NCBI RefSeq assembly: GCF_020667845.1
Contig: NZ_JAFMPQ010000013.1
Location: 47,952 to 111,951, forward strand
Source: Cognatishimia sp. F0-27
GTDB lineage: Bacteria > Pseudomonadota > Alphaproteobacteria > Rhodobacterales > Rhodobacteraceae
Direction: 5' to 3'
Length of the DNA: 64,000 bases
In this document: positions 26,496 to 34,723 of the stretch, one piece after another
Numbering within the stretch: the first letter of the stretch is position 1
Layout of the letters: each line of letters begins with the position of its first letter
Translations under genes and position numbers: made by a program
The notes under the pieces: generated by a model
What the model was told of the DNA's origin: nothing
Seen by the model: the letters and a program-made list of their open reading frames with translations, nothing else
Databases searched by the model: none

Positions 26496-28052
26496 TTAGT
26501 CCTGTTGGTCGGCCTGCGCCGGATCGGTTTCCGCGTCAGCGGTGGGCTCGTCGTCGGCCGGTTCGTCGGCATCCGGATCGGTGGCCGGGTCGCTGGTCTG
26601 CGCGATGCCGGTCTTGGTGACGCGGCGCGGGTCGCTGTCGAGCACGAGCCCCAGCGCGTCTAGCTTGGCGTTGGTCGCGGCGATCTCGGAAAGCACCGCA
26701 TCGGGGTTGCGGCCCTGTCGGGCGATCACCTCGGCCAGCGTCATGGTGCCCGAGCGGATCGACAGCAGGTTGGCCATCGCGTCCTTTTGCGGATCGACCG
26801 CCTCGAACTTCGGCGGCGACCATTCGACCGGCACGTCCGGTGTCGGGATCTGCCCCGCCGCCCAAGCAGCCTCGGTGAACCAGCGCCAGACCGGCGCGCA
26901 GAACATCGGGATGAACAATTGCCACTGCACCGCGTCGATCTGGCGGCGAAACTCCACCAGCCCCGCCCGGATCGAGGAATAGTTGACCTGGCTGAGATCG
27001 CCGGTCAGCAATTCATAGGGCACCCGGAACCCGGCCGAGATGGTATGGAGGCTGGCCCGCTTGTATTCGCCGTAGCCGCCGGTGGCCGAGGGCTGGTTGA
27101 AGCGGATGTCCTTTCCGCCGCGCGCATAGGCGATGAGCCCCGGTTCGAACTGCTCGACCCGGTTGCCATCCGCGTCGACGACGGAGGGCGCGATGCCCTG
27201 CTGCGCTTCGTCGTCGCCAAAGACGATAGCGGTGACGCAGGCCTCCGTCTTCTTGCGGACGAGTTCGGCGACCTCGTAATCATCGAGATCGCGCAAGCTG
27301 CGGATCACAGGCGCGCCCCAGGGAACGCCGCGGGCCTGCGTGCGCTGCTTCTCGTACACATGGGCGATCTCGCTGGCCGGCACCGGGCGGCTCTGCAACC
27401 CGTTCTGCAATGCGCCATAGGCATCGCCCGGATGCTCGGCATGCAGCCAATATGCCCGGCGCTTGCCGACCGGGTCGAACTCGATCCCTTGCACTATACG
27501 TCCTGTGCCGAGCGCGCTGGATTTCGTCGCGTCGAGAAAGTCGGCCTCGAGCACCTGTACTTGCAGCGGCACTGCAAGGCCGTCTGAAGATCGGCGAAGA
27601 CGCCGGCGTACGAGTACCTCGCCTGCCTCGACCATCTCACGGCAGATCAGTGTCTGCAGGCCATAGAAGTCGAGCTGGCCATCGGCGTCGGCCGTGTCAG
27701 ACCATAGCGCGAAGAGCGCATCTACCTTGCGGTCCAGCTTGTCATTGCCGCTGGCGGCGCGCGGCATGATGCCCGCGCCCACGATGTTGTTCACCAGAAC
27801 CGCCACGGCCTTTGCCGCGTGCGGATTGTTGCGGACCAGATCGCGCATCCGGTCCCGCAAGAGCGCCCCCGCCACGGCAACCTCGGTATCAGCGGAAGTT
27901 CCTGGCGCCCGCCAACCTTCGGTGCGCCGCCCCTTGGCTGCGCCATCATAGCCACGCGTCAGGGTTTCGAACGCCTGCCTGGCGAGGACACGGCGCGCTG
28001 CCGTTCTCGGAGCTACCGAGGCAATCGCATGATCAAACCAGTTCACGGACAT
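26496..28052 (-). CDS. Lambda-family portal protein
   Basis: A 518-residue portal that forms the dodecameric DNA gateway of the head. The N-terminal RDLVRNNPHAAKAVAVLVNN and central MVEAGEVLVRRRLR with LLTGDLSQVNYSSIR are classic lambda gpB-family motifs. The C-terminus is acidic and low in complexity. It lies between gpW and the capsid fusion, and shares base 28052 with the gpW stop. Confidence 0.85.
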   Translation of the reverse strand: MSVNWFDHAIASVAPRTAARRVLARQAFETLTRGYDGAAKGRRTEGWRAPGTSADTEVAVAGALLRDRMRDLVRNNPHAAKAVAVLVNNIVGAGIMPRAASGNDKLDRKVDALFALWSDTADADGQLDFYGLQTLICREMVEAGEVLVRRRLRRSSDGLAVPLQVQVLEADFLDATKSSALGTGRIVQGIEFDPVGKRRAYWLHAEHPGDAYGALQNGLQSRPVPASEIAHVYEKQRTQARGVPWGAPVIRSLRDLDDYEVAELVRKKTEACVTAIVFGDDEAQQGIAPSVVDADGNRVEQFEPGLIAYARGGKDIRFNQPSATGGYGEYKRASLHTISAGFRVPYELLTGDLSQVNYSSIRAGLVEFRRQIDAVQWQLFIPMFCAPVWRWFTEAAWAAGQIPTPDVPVEWSPPKFEAVDPQKDAMANLLSIRSGTMTLAEVIARQGRNPDAVLSEIAATNAKLDALGLVLDSDPRRVTKTGIAQTSDPATDPDADEPADDEPTADAETDPAQADQQD

Positions 28053-28261
28053 CAGCGATCACCGCGCGAGAAGCTCGCGAGCCCGGCGACAGGCAATGGC
28101 CGGGTTGTCCCCGCGATGGCCCGCTCAATCGTGCGAATACGCGCCAGCAGATCCTCGGCCGAGCCGTAGTCGACTGATTTACCGTCGTAGCTGACCCGGG
28201 TCGTGCCGCTGGCATAGGCCCGGCGTAGCGCCGAAAGCTCGGTTTCCGTCCAGTCGGTCAT
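28052..28261 (-). CDS. gpW-like head-tail joining protein
   Basis: A 69-residue protein beginning MTDWTETELSALRRAYASG, with YGSAEDLLARI in the middle: the gpW pattern. gpW sits below the portal in lambda-like heads. ATG 28261 was chosen because the upstream in-frame extension lies over the terminase gene and has no family character. Confidence 0.75.
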   Translation of the reverse strand: MTDWTETELSALRRAYASGTTRVSYDGKSVDYGSAEDLLARIRTIERAIAGTTRPLPVAGLASFSRGDR

Positions 28262-28262
28262 G

Positions 28263-30203
28263 TCAAAACCATCCTCCACGCCGACCGAGCCAGTCGGATC
28301 TGCGTTTCCCCTGCGTTGCCTGCGCCTGTCGATTGATCTGTCCCGCGGGATCCGCAGAGGTATCGGCAACTCCAAGCTGATCCTCGAGATCGCGCCATTT
28401 CTCGTCCGTCCAGCGATCCGCGCCCGCAATCCAGGCGGCCGCCCGGGCATAGATCCGACAATCCAGCGCCTCGTTACGTTCCCGAAGCTTTTGCCATTCC
28501 AGCCGGGCGAAGCCGCGCTTCGTGCGGACCGTCACCAGTTGCTCGGCCACGAACTGCTTCAGCCATTCGTTCTCGACCCAATGCGGCAGATGCACCGTGC
28601 CGGGTGGGAACACTGCGCCGTCAGCACGTTCTTCGTCGGTTGGCCGTTCCAGCCGCAGAAACCGATAGGTATCGGCCTTGAAGGTCGATACCGCCACGGT
28701 CCAGAGCCGCGCCCCGCGCCGCAGCCGCTTGCCGCCTTCAGTCGCGTCCACATAGGTTGGGCCCGACACCGGGCTTGCCCGGTTGAACCCTTCGACGCCC
28801 TTGACTGGTGCGACTTGCGCGAACCCTTGCGCCCGTGACCAACCATAGACCGCGGGGGCCTCATACCCTGTATCGATGGCAAGCCGCGCGATCTTCAGAT
28901 GCGCACCACGCTCATGCGACCACGTCCGGCCAAGCAATTCGGTCAGGTCGCCCCAGGCCTCATGCCGGTTGGGCCCGCCTTCGATCACGATGTGATCGAC
29001 CAGCCAACTCTCGAGGCCACGGCCCCAAGCCCAGACATCCACCTCGATCCGGTCTTTCTGAACGTCGGCTCCAGCGGTCAGGAACAGCCCGCCCGCAGGG
29101 ACGATGCCCGGTTTCCAGCGTTCCCGCCGGTCGTAGAGCCGCTGCCAATCCGGCGCTTCGCCGGTTTCGACCCAGGTCTCGCCGAGGATCGTGTTGCGGA
29201 AGGCCTTGATCGCTTCGTCCGATCCTTGGGCCGCATCCCACGCTCGCACAATCCGCTCCCAGCTCAGCCAGCCAATCGGCGAATAGAGCGCCGAGAGGTG
29301 ATATCCGACCGTGGTCGGATCGGCGGTTGTGGCGGTCGCCCGCCATTCGCCGCCCTCCAGCATCGCGGTCTTGTGGTGTTCGGCGATTGCCGCGTCGCAG
29401 CCCTCGCAGTGATATTCTGCCGTCTCCGGCTTGCCCTTCTGCCAGCGCAGCCGTTCGAACTTCAGCCATTGCATTTGCTGACAATGCGGGCACGGCACGA
29501 AGAACCGGCGCTGGTCGCTGGCCTCGTATTCCCGCTCGATCCGGCTCAGCCCCCGGATTGTCGGCGTCGAGACCAGGAACACCTTGCGCCGATGGGCGAA
29601 GGTCAGCGACCGCGCCTCGGCCAGCGTGACCGGGTCGCCTTCCTCGTCGGCCGAGGCGGGATAAGCGTCAACCTCGTCGAGGAAGATGTACCGCGCCGGT
29701 GTGGACCGCAGCCCGACGGCCGAGTTGGCCCCGGTCATGATCAGAATGCCGCCCGCGAATTCCTTCGACAGCATGGTGTTTCCCGCGTCGCGAGAGCGCG
29801 CCGGTTTGACCCGCTCCCGCAGTTCCGGGCTTTCATCGATCAGCGGGTCGATCCGCTGCCGCGAGTTGCGTTTCGCCAGTTCCACCGTCGGCTGGACGGC
29901 GAGCATCGGACCCGGTGCCTGGTGGATCGCAAAGCCGATCCAGTTGTTGCCCGCTTCGGTTGCGCCGACCTGTGCGGCCTTCATGAAGACGATCCGCTGT
30001 GTCGGATCGCCGGGTGAGAGCCGATCCATAATTTCGCCCATGTAAGGCGTGCGCGCGGTGCGGTACCGCCCGGGTTCGGCCGATGCGCGGCCGGAAAGCA
30101 TTCGGTGCCGATCTGCCCATTCCGATACCGTCAGGTCCGGGTCAGGCGTGAGGCCCGCACCCCAGGCGCGCAGGATCTCTGCCGCGCCGTCGAAATCCGG
30201 CAT
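28263..30203 (-). CDS. terL: Terminase large subunit, GpA family
   Basis: A 646-residue packaging motor. The ATPase has a deviant Walker A (KAAQVGAT, 75-82) and Walker B LDEVD (175-179). Zinc-like pairs PCPHC and HCEGC lie in the middle, and the nuclease part carries AGADVQKDRIEVD. All are typical of lambda GpA-type terminases. ATG 30203 was chosen because upstream codons overlap the small subunit. GpA-type rather than RcGTA-type terminase marks the head module as lambda-like. Confidence 0.9.
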   Translation of the reverse strand: MPDFDGAAEILRAWGAGLTPDPDLTVSEWADRHRMLSGRASAEPGRYRTARTPYMGEIMDRLSPGDPTQRIVFMKAAQVGATEAGNNWIGFAIHQAPGPMLAVQPTVELAKRNSRQRIDPLIDESPELRERVKPARSRDAGNTMLSKEFAGGILIMTGANSAVGLRSTPARYIFLDEVDAYPASADEEGDPVTLAEARSLTFAHRRKVFLVSTPTIRGLSRIEREYEASDQRRFFVPCPHCQQMQWLKFERLRWQKGKPETAEYHCEGCDAAIAEHHKTAMLEGGEWRATATTADPTTVGYHLSALYSPIGWLSWERIVRAWDAAQGSDEAIKAFRNTILGETWVETGEAPDWQRLYDRRERWKPGIVPAGGLFLTAGADVQKDRIEVDVWAWGRGLESWLVDHIVIEGGPNRHEAWGDLTELLGRTWSHERGAHLKIARLAIDTGYEAPAVYGWSRAQGFAQVAPVKGVEGFNRASPVSGPTYVDATEGGKRLRRGARLWTVAVSTFKADTYRFLRLERPTDEERADGAVFPPGTVHLPHWVENEWLKQFVAEQLVTVRTKRGFARLEWQKLRERNEALDCRIYARAAAWIAGADRWTDEKWRDLEDQLGVADTSADPAGQINRQAQATQGKRRSDWLGRRGGWF

Positions 30204-30213
30204 ATCGTCGGCA

Positions 30214-30774
30214 TCACCGGAGATCGGGTTTGACCTCGGCGAGATCGTCGAGCTGGGCACGGACATGTTTCTCCAGAACCTTTTGCATCGCGGCGGGCTC
30301 AACGCCCAGATCGGCCGCCATCAGCGCCGCCGCTCGCGACGGCCAGTTGACCCATACGTCGCGCTCCTGCCGCGCCAGCCGGAAAACCAGCGACAGAGCG
30401 CGGGCGCGGTCGATCAGCTCACCTTTGAGCTTCTGCAGTCGTAGGCGGCGCTCTTGTGCTTTCAAAACTTCGTTGGCCGTCTTGGCCTGCAGGAACGTGG
30501 TGCCGCTGCCCACCGACGGTGTCGCCATTCCCTGTTCGCGCAGGGTCTCGCCCACAGCGGACACCGCAGCCTCGGGTACGGGCTTGAGTTTCGGCTGGGG
30601 CGCTTTGCGGGTCTTCGACGGATCGGTCGCCTGCGCGCGCAAAGCATCGCTGGCCTCTGCGTCAATGCTGCCATCCCCGTGCAGCACGAGCCGTCCCGTC
30701 GCCTTGGCCTTCTGGATTGCCCCGCGCGAGAGGCAAACGCGGGCAGCGTATTGGCGCTCGCTCAGACCCTCCAT
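30214..30774 (-). CDS. terS: Terminase small subunit
   Basis: A 186-residue protein with an N-terminal helix-turn-helix (SERQYAARVCLSRGAIQKA) of the Nu1 type, a basic linker and a helical C-terminus. It would recognise the packaging site and recruit the large subunit. It is the first gene of the late minus-strand operon; a promoter should lie in 30775-30885, which is shared with the divergent plus-strand genes. Confidence 0.75.
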   Translation of the reverse strand: MEGLSERQYAARVCLSRGAIQKAKATGRLVLHGDGSIDAEASDALRAQATDPSKTRKAPQPKLKPVPEAAVSAVGETLREQGMATPSVGSGTTFLQAKTANEVLKAQERRLRLQKLKGELIDRARALSLVFRLARQERDVWVNWPSRAAALMAADLGVEPAAMQKVLEKHVRAQLDDLAEVKPDLR

Positions 30775-30885
30775 TGCGCGCTCCGATTATCATTCAAAAT
30801 CATGTGCTTATGTAGTTGATAAGCCTCCGCACCAGAGCGAACGTGATCCTACGAAAACGATGCAACTCACCAAGGAGCCGCCACG

Positions 30886-31155
30886 ATGACCTGCCTGAAC
30901 CCGCAGACAACGCCCCGCCACCAGCTTCGTGCCGAGAAGGCCCGGCGCAACAAAGAGGCGGCTTTGAACGCTTTCATCGGCAAGAAGGCCGAGATCGACG
31001 AAATGCTGGCGCGCTTAACAAGCCTCAGCGACGACCACTTCAACGCTCACCCCGACGAGATCAATTGGGGCCATGTCGGCACCCTTGAGCATTACGCCAG
31101 CCTCCTGAAGCGCATCACCGACAGCGCTTTCAGCGAACGCGAGCACGCGGAGTGA
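30886..31155 (+). CDS. Small hypothetical phage protein
   Basis: An 89-residue, highly charged helical protein (RNKEAALNAFIGKKAEIDEM) starting at ATG 30886, behind a good AGGAG site. First of three plus-strand genes placed between the terminase and the methyltransferase modules. Family not recognised. The 3' end overlaps a possible GTG start of the next gene. Confidence 0.6.
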   Translation: MTCLNPQTTPRHQLRAEKARRNKEAALNAFIGKKAEIDEMLARLTSLSDDHFNAHPDEINWGHVGTLEHYASLLKRITDSAFSEREHAE

Positions 31156-31160
31156 GCCCC

Positions 31161-31379
31161 ATGGAAACCAGCACCATCCGCATCGCCATACGGGGCCTCA
31201 ACGAGCCTTGGGATACCAGCCGCATCCCGGCCGTTCTCGACGAAATCGAAGCATCGCTCAGAGAGGAAGCCAACGTTTCGGCGCGCCTTACCGCCGACAG
31301 CATGACAATCGCAATCGACGTCGCCACCGACCGACTGCCCGACGCCGCAGCGCTCCTGCGAGACCTTGGCCTGATCTGA
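31161..31379 (+). CDS. Small hypothetical phage protein
   Basis: A 72-residue protein (METSTIRIAIRGLNEPWDTS) with an alpha/beta pattern resembling a ferredoxin-like small fold. GTG 31152, overlapping the previous stop as GTGA, is an alternative start giving three more residues. Family not recognised. Confidence 0.55.
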   Translation: METSTIRIAIRGLNEPWDTSRIPAVLDEIEASLREEANVSARLTADSMTIAIDVATDRLPDAAALLRDLGLI

Positions 31380-31474
31380 CCTCGGGCAGACGCCCGAACT
31401 CCGGCCGCGCGCCCTGCGCGGCTTGGGGTCGTAGAAGACCGCGACGGTCGCGGTCCGAGAACGGAGACGACCCC
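31380..31474 (+). promoter_or_regulatory. Hairpin-rich leader of the DUF3489 gene
   Basis: Three consecutive perfect stems in 95 nt: CGGGC/GCCCG (31383-31396), GCCGCGC/GCGCGGC (31404-31422) and GACCGCGA/TCGCGGTC (31437-31455). The ATG follows 20 nt after the last. No T-tract follows any of them, so they are not simple terminators. Confidence 0.5.
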
Positions 31475-31996
31475 ATGACCAAGCTTTCCGACACCCAGAC
31501 AATCATCCTGTCCCGCGCGGCCCAAAACGGGGACCGCGTTGCCATGCCGCTGCCCGACAGCCTGCGCGGTGGAGCCGCCAACAAGGTGGTCAGCGCGATG
31601 CTCGCCAAGGGCTTCCTCAAAGAAGTCGACGCCGACTTGCGCAACGGCGAGCCTGTTTGGCGCGAAACCGGCGACGGCCACGGCGTCACGCTGATAGCAA
31701 CCGACGCTGGCCTCGCCGCCATTGGCATTGAGACTGACAGCGCGGAAACCAAGCCGACCGAGGATGCAGCCCCCAAGACCCGCACGCCGCGCGAGGGCAC
31801 CAAGCAGGCCACCCTCATCGCCATGTTGCGCGCGCCAGACGGCGCGACCATCGCGGAAATCATGACCGCGACCGGCTGGCAGTCGCATACGGTGCGCGGC
31901 GCGATGTCGGGCGCGCTCAAGAAAAAGCTCGGGCTCGAAGTGACCTCGGTGAAGATCGAGGATCGGGGGCGCGTGTACAAACTCCCTGCCGCCTGA
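31475..31996 (+). CDS. DUF3489 protein
   Basis: A 173-residue protein with the DUF3489 C-terminal domain (TKQATLIAMLRAPDGATIAE, then WQSHTVRGAMSGALKKKLG), a winged-helix-like fold, and an N-terminal domain (TQTIILSRAAQNGDRVAMPL) that is also typical. The family is widespread in phages and mobile elements of alphaproteobacteria; function unknown, DNA binding is likely. Confidence 0.8.
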   Translation: MTKLSDTQTIILSRAAQNGDRVAMPLPDSLRGGAANKVVSAMLAKGFLKEVDADLRNGEPVWRETGDGHGVTLIATDAGLAAIGIETDSAETKPTEDAAPKTRTPREGTKQATLIAMLRAPDGATIAEIMTATGWQSHTVRGAMSGALKKKLGLEVTSVKIEDRGRVYKLPAA

Positions 31997-32049
31997 CGCA
32001 CCGGACACCAACAATTTGCTGGCCGCCGTCCCTCTGGGGCGGCGGTTGC

Positions 32050-32274
32050 TCATTTGGCGCTTCGCATTCGGATCGCTTCGAACACCCGCCGCAGGGCGAA
32101 GGATCGCGCGATGCTCACCACAGTGAAGATCGCCCCCATTTTCAGGTTCTGCGCCAGCGTCGTATGCAGGCCGAAGATCGGAAAGATCAGGATCTGCGTG
32201 ACGACCGCTACACCGTAGCCGATGAGCACATTGGCGACGGCCTCGATCAGCGACATGAAGCGCGACTGCTTCAT
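32050..32274 (-). CDS. Small membrane protein, DUF7220-like
   Basis: A 74-residue protein with two hydrophobic helices (VLIGYGVAVVTQILIFPIFG; FTVVSIARSFALRRVF), so probably a hairpin in the inner membrane. It resembles DUF7220 phage proteins. ATG 32274 has GAGGTGG before it and overlaps, as ATGA, the stop of the second frame of the preceding methyltransferase locus. Confidence 0.65.
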   Translation of the reverse strand: MKQSRFMSLIEAVANVLIGYGVAVVTQILIFPIFGLHTTLAQNLKMGAIFTVVSIARSFALRRVFEAIRMRSAK

Positions 32275-33461
32275 GCCACCACCTCATCCATCGGCCAACA
32301 ATTGAGCAGCGAGAGTTCGTAGCGCATGCGCGGCAACCAGTGGGACCACGCCGTTGCCGCAGAGCCGAAGGCGGTCCACCCGGTGGGCCAGCCCATCAGC
32401 GCCTCGACGAATGCTGGGTTCAACGTCCGGCGCGGCTCGCAGGTATCGCTCCCAGCCGTCGGCGTCGCCAGGACCTGGCGGCCAAGCAGGCCGTTCACCG
32501 GCGTGTTCGCCAATGTCGTCGCCCCATCCTTGTGATCCCGCGCGGTCGGCGTCATCCACATGCGGCTGGCGCTGGTCAGGTCGGCCGATTTGCGGTTGCC
32601 CGCGCTCGGTTTGTTCCCGTCCGTCGCCATCGGCGTCGGCCAGTCCCGGGCCATCCCGTCCAGCCCCTTCTCGTGCTTTCGGTCTCCGCCCCGGCTCCGG
32701 AAGCTGTCGGTCTGCGGCGTCGGCCACATCGCGGCACTCGTTGCAAGGTTCATCCCATGCTTGCCTGCTTCTTGCGAGGGCGTCGGTTTCGTCTGCCGGT
32801 TCTCGTTCGCACTTGCCCGTGGCGTTGGCCAGAGGCGCAGCATCTCTGTCCGGTTCCCGCCCATCGACCGGGTTCCAGAGCAGGCGCGCGGGGTCGGCCA
32901 GTTGGTCGTGCTCGCGGATGGCGAGGATGAAGAGCCGCTCGCGCTTGTGCGGCGCGCCGACTTCCGCCGCTGTAAAGAGGCCCGCCGCAAGGCGGTAGCC
33001 CATGCCGACCAATCCGCTGGCGACTTCGGGGAATCCGAGGCGGAGATGATGGGCGACATTCTCGAGGAAGACGAAGGGCGGCTCGATCTCGCCGATGATG
33101 CGGGCAACGTGCGGCCAGATATGCCGTGGGTCATCCGCGCCCTGTCGCTTGCCCGCCACGGAGAACGGCTGGCACGGATATCCCGCAGTAACGATGTCCA
33201 CTGCGCCGCGCCATGGGCGGCCGTCGAAGCTGGCAACATCGTCCCAGACAGGTGCCGGATCCAGGGCCGGCTCTTCCATCCGTGCCACGAGAATGGCCGC
33301 GGCGTAGGTTTCCCGTTCGACATGGCCCACAGTTCGATATCCGGGCATAGCGATGGTGAGCCCGAGGTCGAGCCCGCCCGCGCCGGAGCAGAGGGAGAGG
33401 CCGAAGAGGCACGCGTCTGTGGCTCCGGAAGCGTGTCCGGAGGGATGTAAAGCCAGGTCAT
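32271..33461 (-). CDS. Overlapping alternative-frame ORF with WPTP repeats
   Basis: A 396-codon frame nested in the Dcm gene. Its ATG is 4 nt inside the Dcm start, and its stop overlaps the next gene's ATG as ATGA. The C-terminal half has spaced WPTP-like units (LWPTPRASANEN, MWPTPQTDSF, DWPTPMATDG, TPTARDH) and ends in ALMGWPTGWTAF, a pattern I recall from proteins annotated in many phages. In the last ~125 codons, GC at third positions is about 86% in this frame and about 66% in the Dcm frame (hand count). The N-terminal half is Ser/Pro/Arg-rich like a shadow frame. Expression unproven. Confidence 0.4.
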   Translation of the reverse strand: MTWLYIPPDTLPEPQTRASSASPSAPARAGSTSGSPSLCPDIELWAMSNGKPTPRPFSWHGWKSRPWIRHLSGTMLPASTAAHGAAQWTSLLRDIRASRSPWRASDRARMTHGISGRTLPASSARSSRPSSSSRMSPIISASDSPKSPADWSAWATALRRASLQRRKSARRTSASGSSSSPSASTTNWPTPRACSGTRSMGGNRTEMLRLWPTPRASANENRQTKPTPSQEAGKHGMNLATSAAMWPTPQTDSFRSRGGDRKHEKGLDGMARDWPTPMATDGNKPSAGNRKSADLTSASRMWMTPTARDHKDGATTLANTPVNGLLGRQVLATPTAGSDTCEPRRTLNPAFVEALMGWPTGWTAFGSAATAWSHWLPRMRYELSLLNCWPMDEVVA

Positions 33462-33465
33462 GCAT
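32284..33465 (-). CDS. DNA cytosine-5 methyltransferase (Dcm family)
   Basis: A 393-residue C5-cytosine methyltransferase. Motif I is LSLCSGAGGLDLGL, motif IV TAGYPCQPFS with the catalytic Cys, motif VI FLENVAH, motif VIII PHKRERLFIL, and motif X RLRLCGNGVVPL. The region between VIII and X is a low-complexity target recognition region (repeated ADADG-like units). It likely protects phage DNA from host restriction. The start ATG 33465 overlaps the end of the ParB-methyltransferase gene region. A second frame is open across virtually the whole gene. Confidence 0.9.
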   Translation of the reverse strand: MHDLALHPSGHASGATDACLFGLSLCSGAGGLDLGLTIAMPGYRTVGHVERETYAAAILVARMEEPALDPAPVWDDVASFDGRPWRGAVDIVTAGYPCQPFSVAGKRQGADDPRHIWPHVARIIGEIEPPFVFLENVAHHLRLGFPEVASGLVGMGYRLAAGLFTAAEVGAPHKRERLFILAIREHDQLADPARLLWNPVDGREPDRDAAPLANATGKCEREPADETDALARSRQAWDEPCNECRDVADAADRQLPEPGRRPKAREGAGRDGPGLADADGDGREQTERGQPQIGRPDQRQPHVDDADRAGSQGWGDDIGEHAGERPAWPPGPGDADGWERYLRAAPDVEPSIRRGADGLAHRVDRLRLCGNGVVPLVAAHALRTLAAQLLADG

Positions 33466-33469
33466 CGCC

Positions 33470-34723
33470 TCAGCGCGGGTTGGCCGTCAGATCGGCGAAG
33501 CTTTGTTCGGTCCCGTCCAGCACGGCCTCCTGGCCGGTGAACTGCTGCCACCGCTCCACGGCGACATCGACGTAAGCCGGATTGAGTTCGATCCCGAGGC
33601 ACACGCGGCCTGTCGTTTCGGCCGCGATCAAAGTCGTCCCAGATCCCATGAATGGCTCGTAGACAGCTTGGCCTGGGCTGGAATTGTTCAGGATCGGACG
33701 GCGCATGCATTCGACGGGCTTCTGGGTCCCGTGAACCGTCTCCGCGTCCTGATCCTTGTTGGCGATCTGCCAGAGCGTGGTTTGCTTGCGGTCACCCGCC
33801 CAATGGCCCTTGCCGGATTTCTTTACGGCATAGAGGCAGGGTTCGTGCTGCCAGTGATAGTCGCCGCGGCTCAGCACCAGACGATCCTTGGCCCAGATGA
33901 TCTGAGACCGGATGTTGAAGCCGGAGGCCTCGAGGCTGTCGGCAACCGTGGTCGCATGCAGCGCACCGTGCCAGACATAGGCTACATCGCCCGGGAATAG
34001 CGCCCAGGCCTCACGCCAGTCGGCACGGTCATCATTCAGCACCTTGCCGGTGCGCTTGGTGGCGGCAGCCCCTGCCTTGTTGCGCCAGCCGGGATCGTAT
34101 TCGACGCCATAGGGCGGATCGGTCACCATCAGCCGCGGCTTCACGTCACCCAGCAGGCGTTTCACGTCGGTGGCCACTGTCGCATCACCGCAGAGCAACC
34201 TATGCTTGCCGAGCACCCAGAGATCGCCGGGACGGCTGATCGGGGTCTCGGGAGCCTCCGGAACGTCGTCCTCGCCCTCGCGGGATGCGGTTTCAGGGTC
34301 GACATCTCCGGCCAACAGCGCTTCGAGTTCAGCGTCATCGAACCCGACCAAGGACAGGTCGTAGTCCTCGGCCAGCAGATCGTTCAGCTCGGCCGACAGC
34401 AACGCTTCATCCCAGGTCCCGAGTTCCGTCAGCTTGTTGTCCGCGATCCGGTAGGCCCGGCGCTGCGCCTCGGTCAGATGACCCAGCACGATCACCGGTG
34501 CGTCGGTTAGCCCGAGCTGCGTGGCGGCCAGGACCCGGCCATGGCCCGCGATCAGCTCGCCGTCGTCAGCAACGAGGCACGGCACCGTCCAACCGAACTC
34601 GGCCATGCTGGCGGCGATCTTCGCAACCTGGTCCGCGCCATGCGCCTTTGCGTTCTTGGCATAAGGCTGGAGCTTAGCCAGCGGCCAGGTCTCAATCGCG
34701 TCCGGGGCAAAGCTCAGGGTCAT
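33470..34723 (-). CDS. ParB-domain/DNA methyltransferase fusion
   Basis: A 417-residue protein: a ParB N-terminal-like domain (1-130, with DGELIAGHGRVLAA) fused to a beta-class amino-methyltransferase. Motif IV is VTDPPYGV and motif I near the C-terminus is EPFMGSGTTLIAAE. Such fusions are common in phages and methylate adenine N6 or cytosine N4. It sits upstream of the Dcm gene, so the phage probably deploys two modifications as anti-restriction. Promoter expected in 34724-35134. Confidence 0.85.
   Translation of the reverse strand: MTLSFAPDAIETWPLAKLQPYAKNAKAHGADQVAKIAASMAEFGWTVPCLVADDGELIAGHGRVLAATQLGLTDAPVIVLGHLTEAQRRAYRIADNKLTELGTWDEALLSAELNDLLAEDYDLSLVGFDDAELEALLAGDVDPETASREGEDDVPEAPETPISRPGDLWVLGKHRLLCGDATVATDVKRLLGDVKPRLMVTDPPYGVEYDPGWRNKAGAAATKRTGKVLNDDRADWREAWALFPGDVAYVWHGALHATTVADSLEASGFNIRSQIIWAKDRLVLSRGDYHWQHEPCLYAVKKSGKGHWAGDRKQTTLWQIANKDQDAETVHGTQKPVECMRRPILNNSSPGQAVYEPFMGSGTTLIAAETTGRVCLGIELNPAYVDVAVERWQQFTGQEAVLDGTEQSFADLTANPR

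Noticed and set aside
9585..30017. Many long plus-strand open frames (up to 607 codons) opposite the phage structural genes
   Set aside because: They are antisense shadows typical of high-GC DNA; Arg/Pro/Gly-rich with no recognisable domains.
9126..30774. A gene transfer agent rather than a prophage
   Set aside because: A serine integrase, CI repressor, replication module, methyltransferases and GpA terminase are all present, unlike a GTA cluster.
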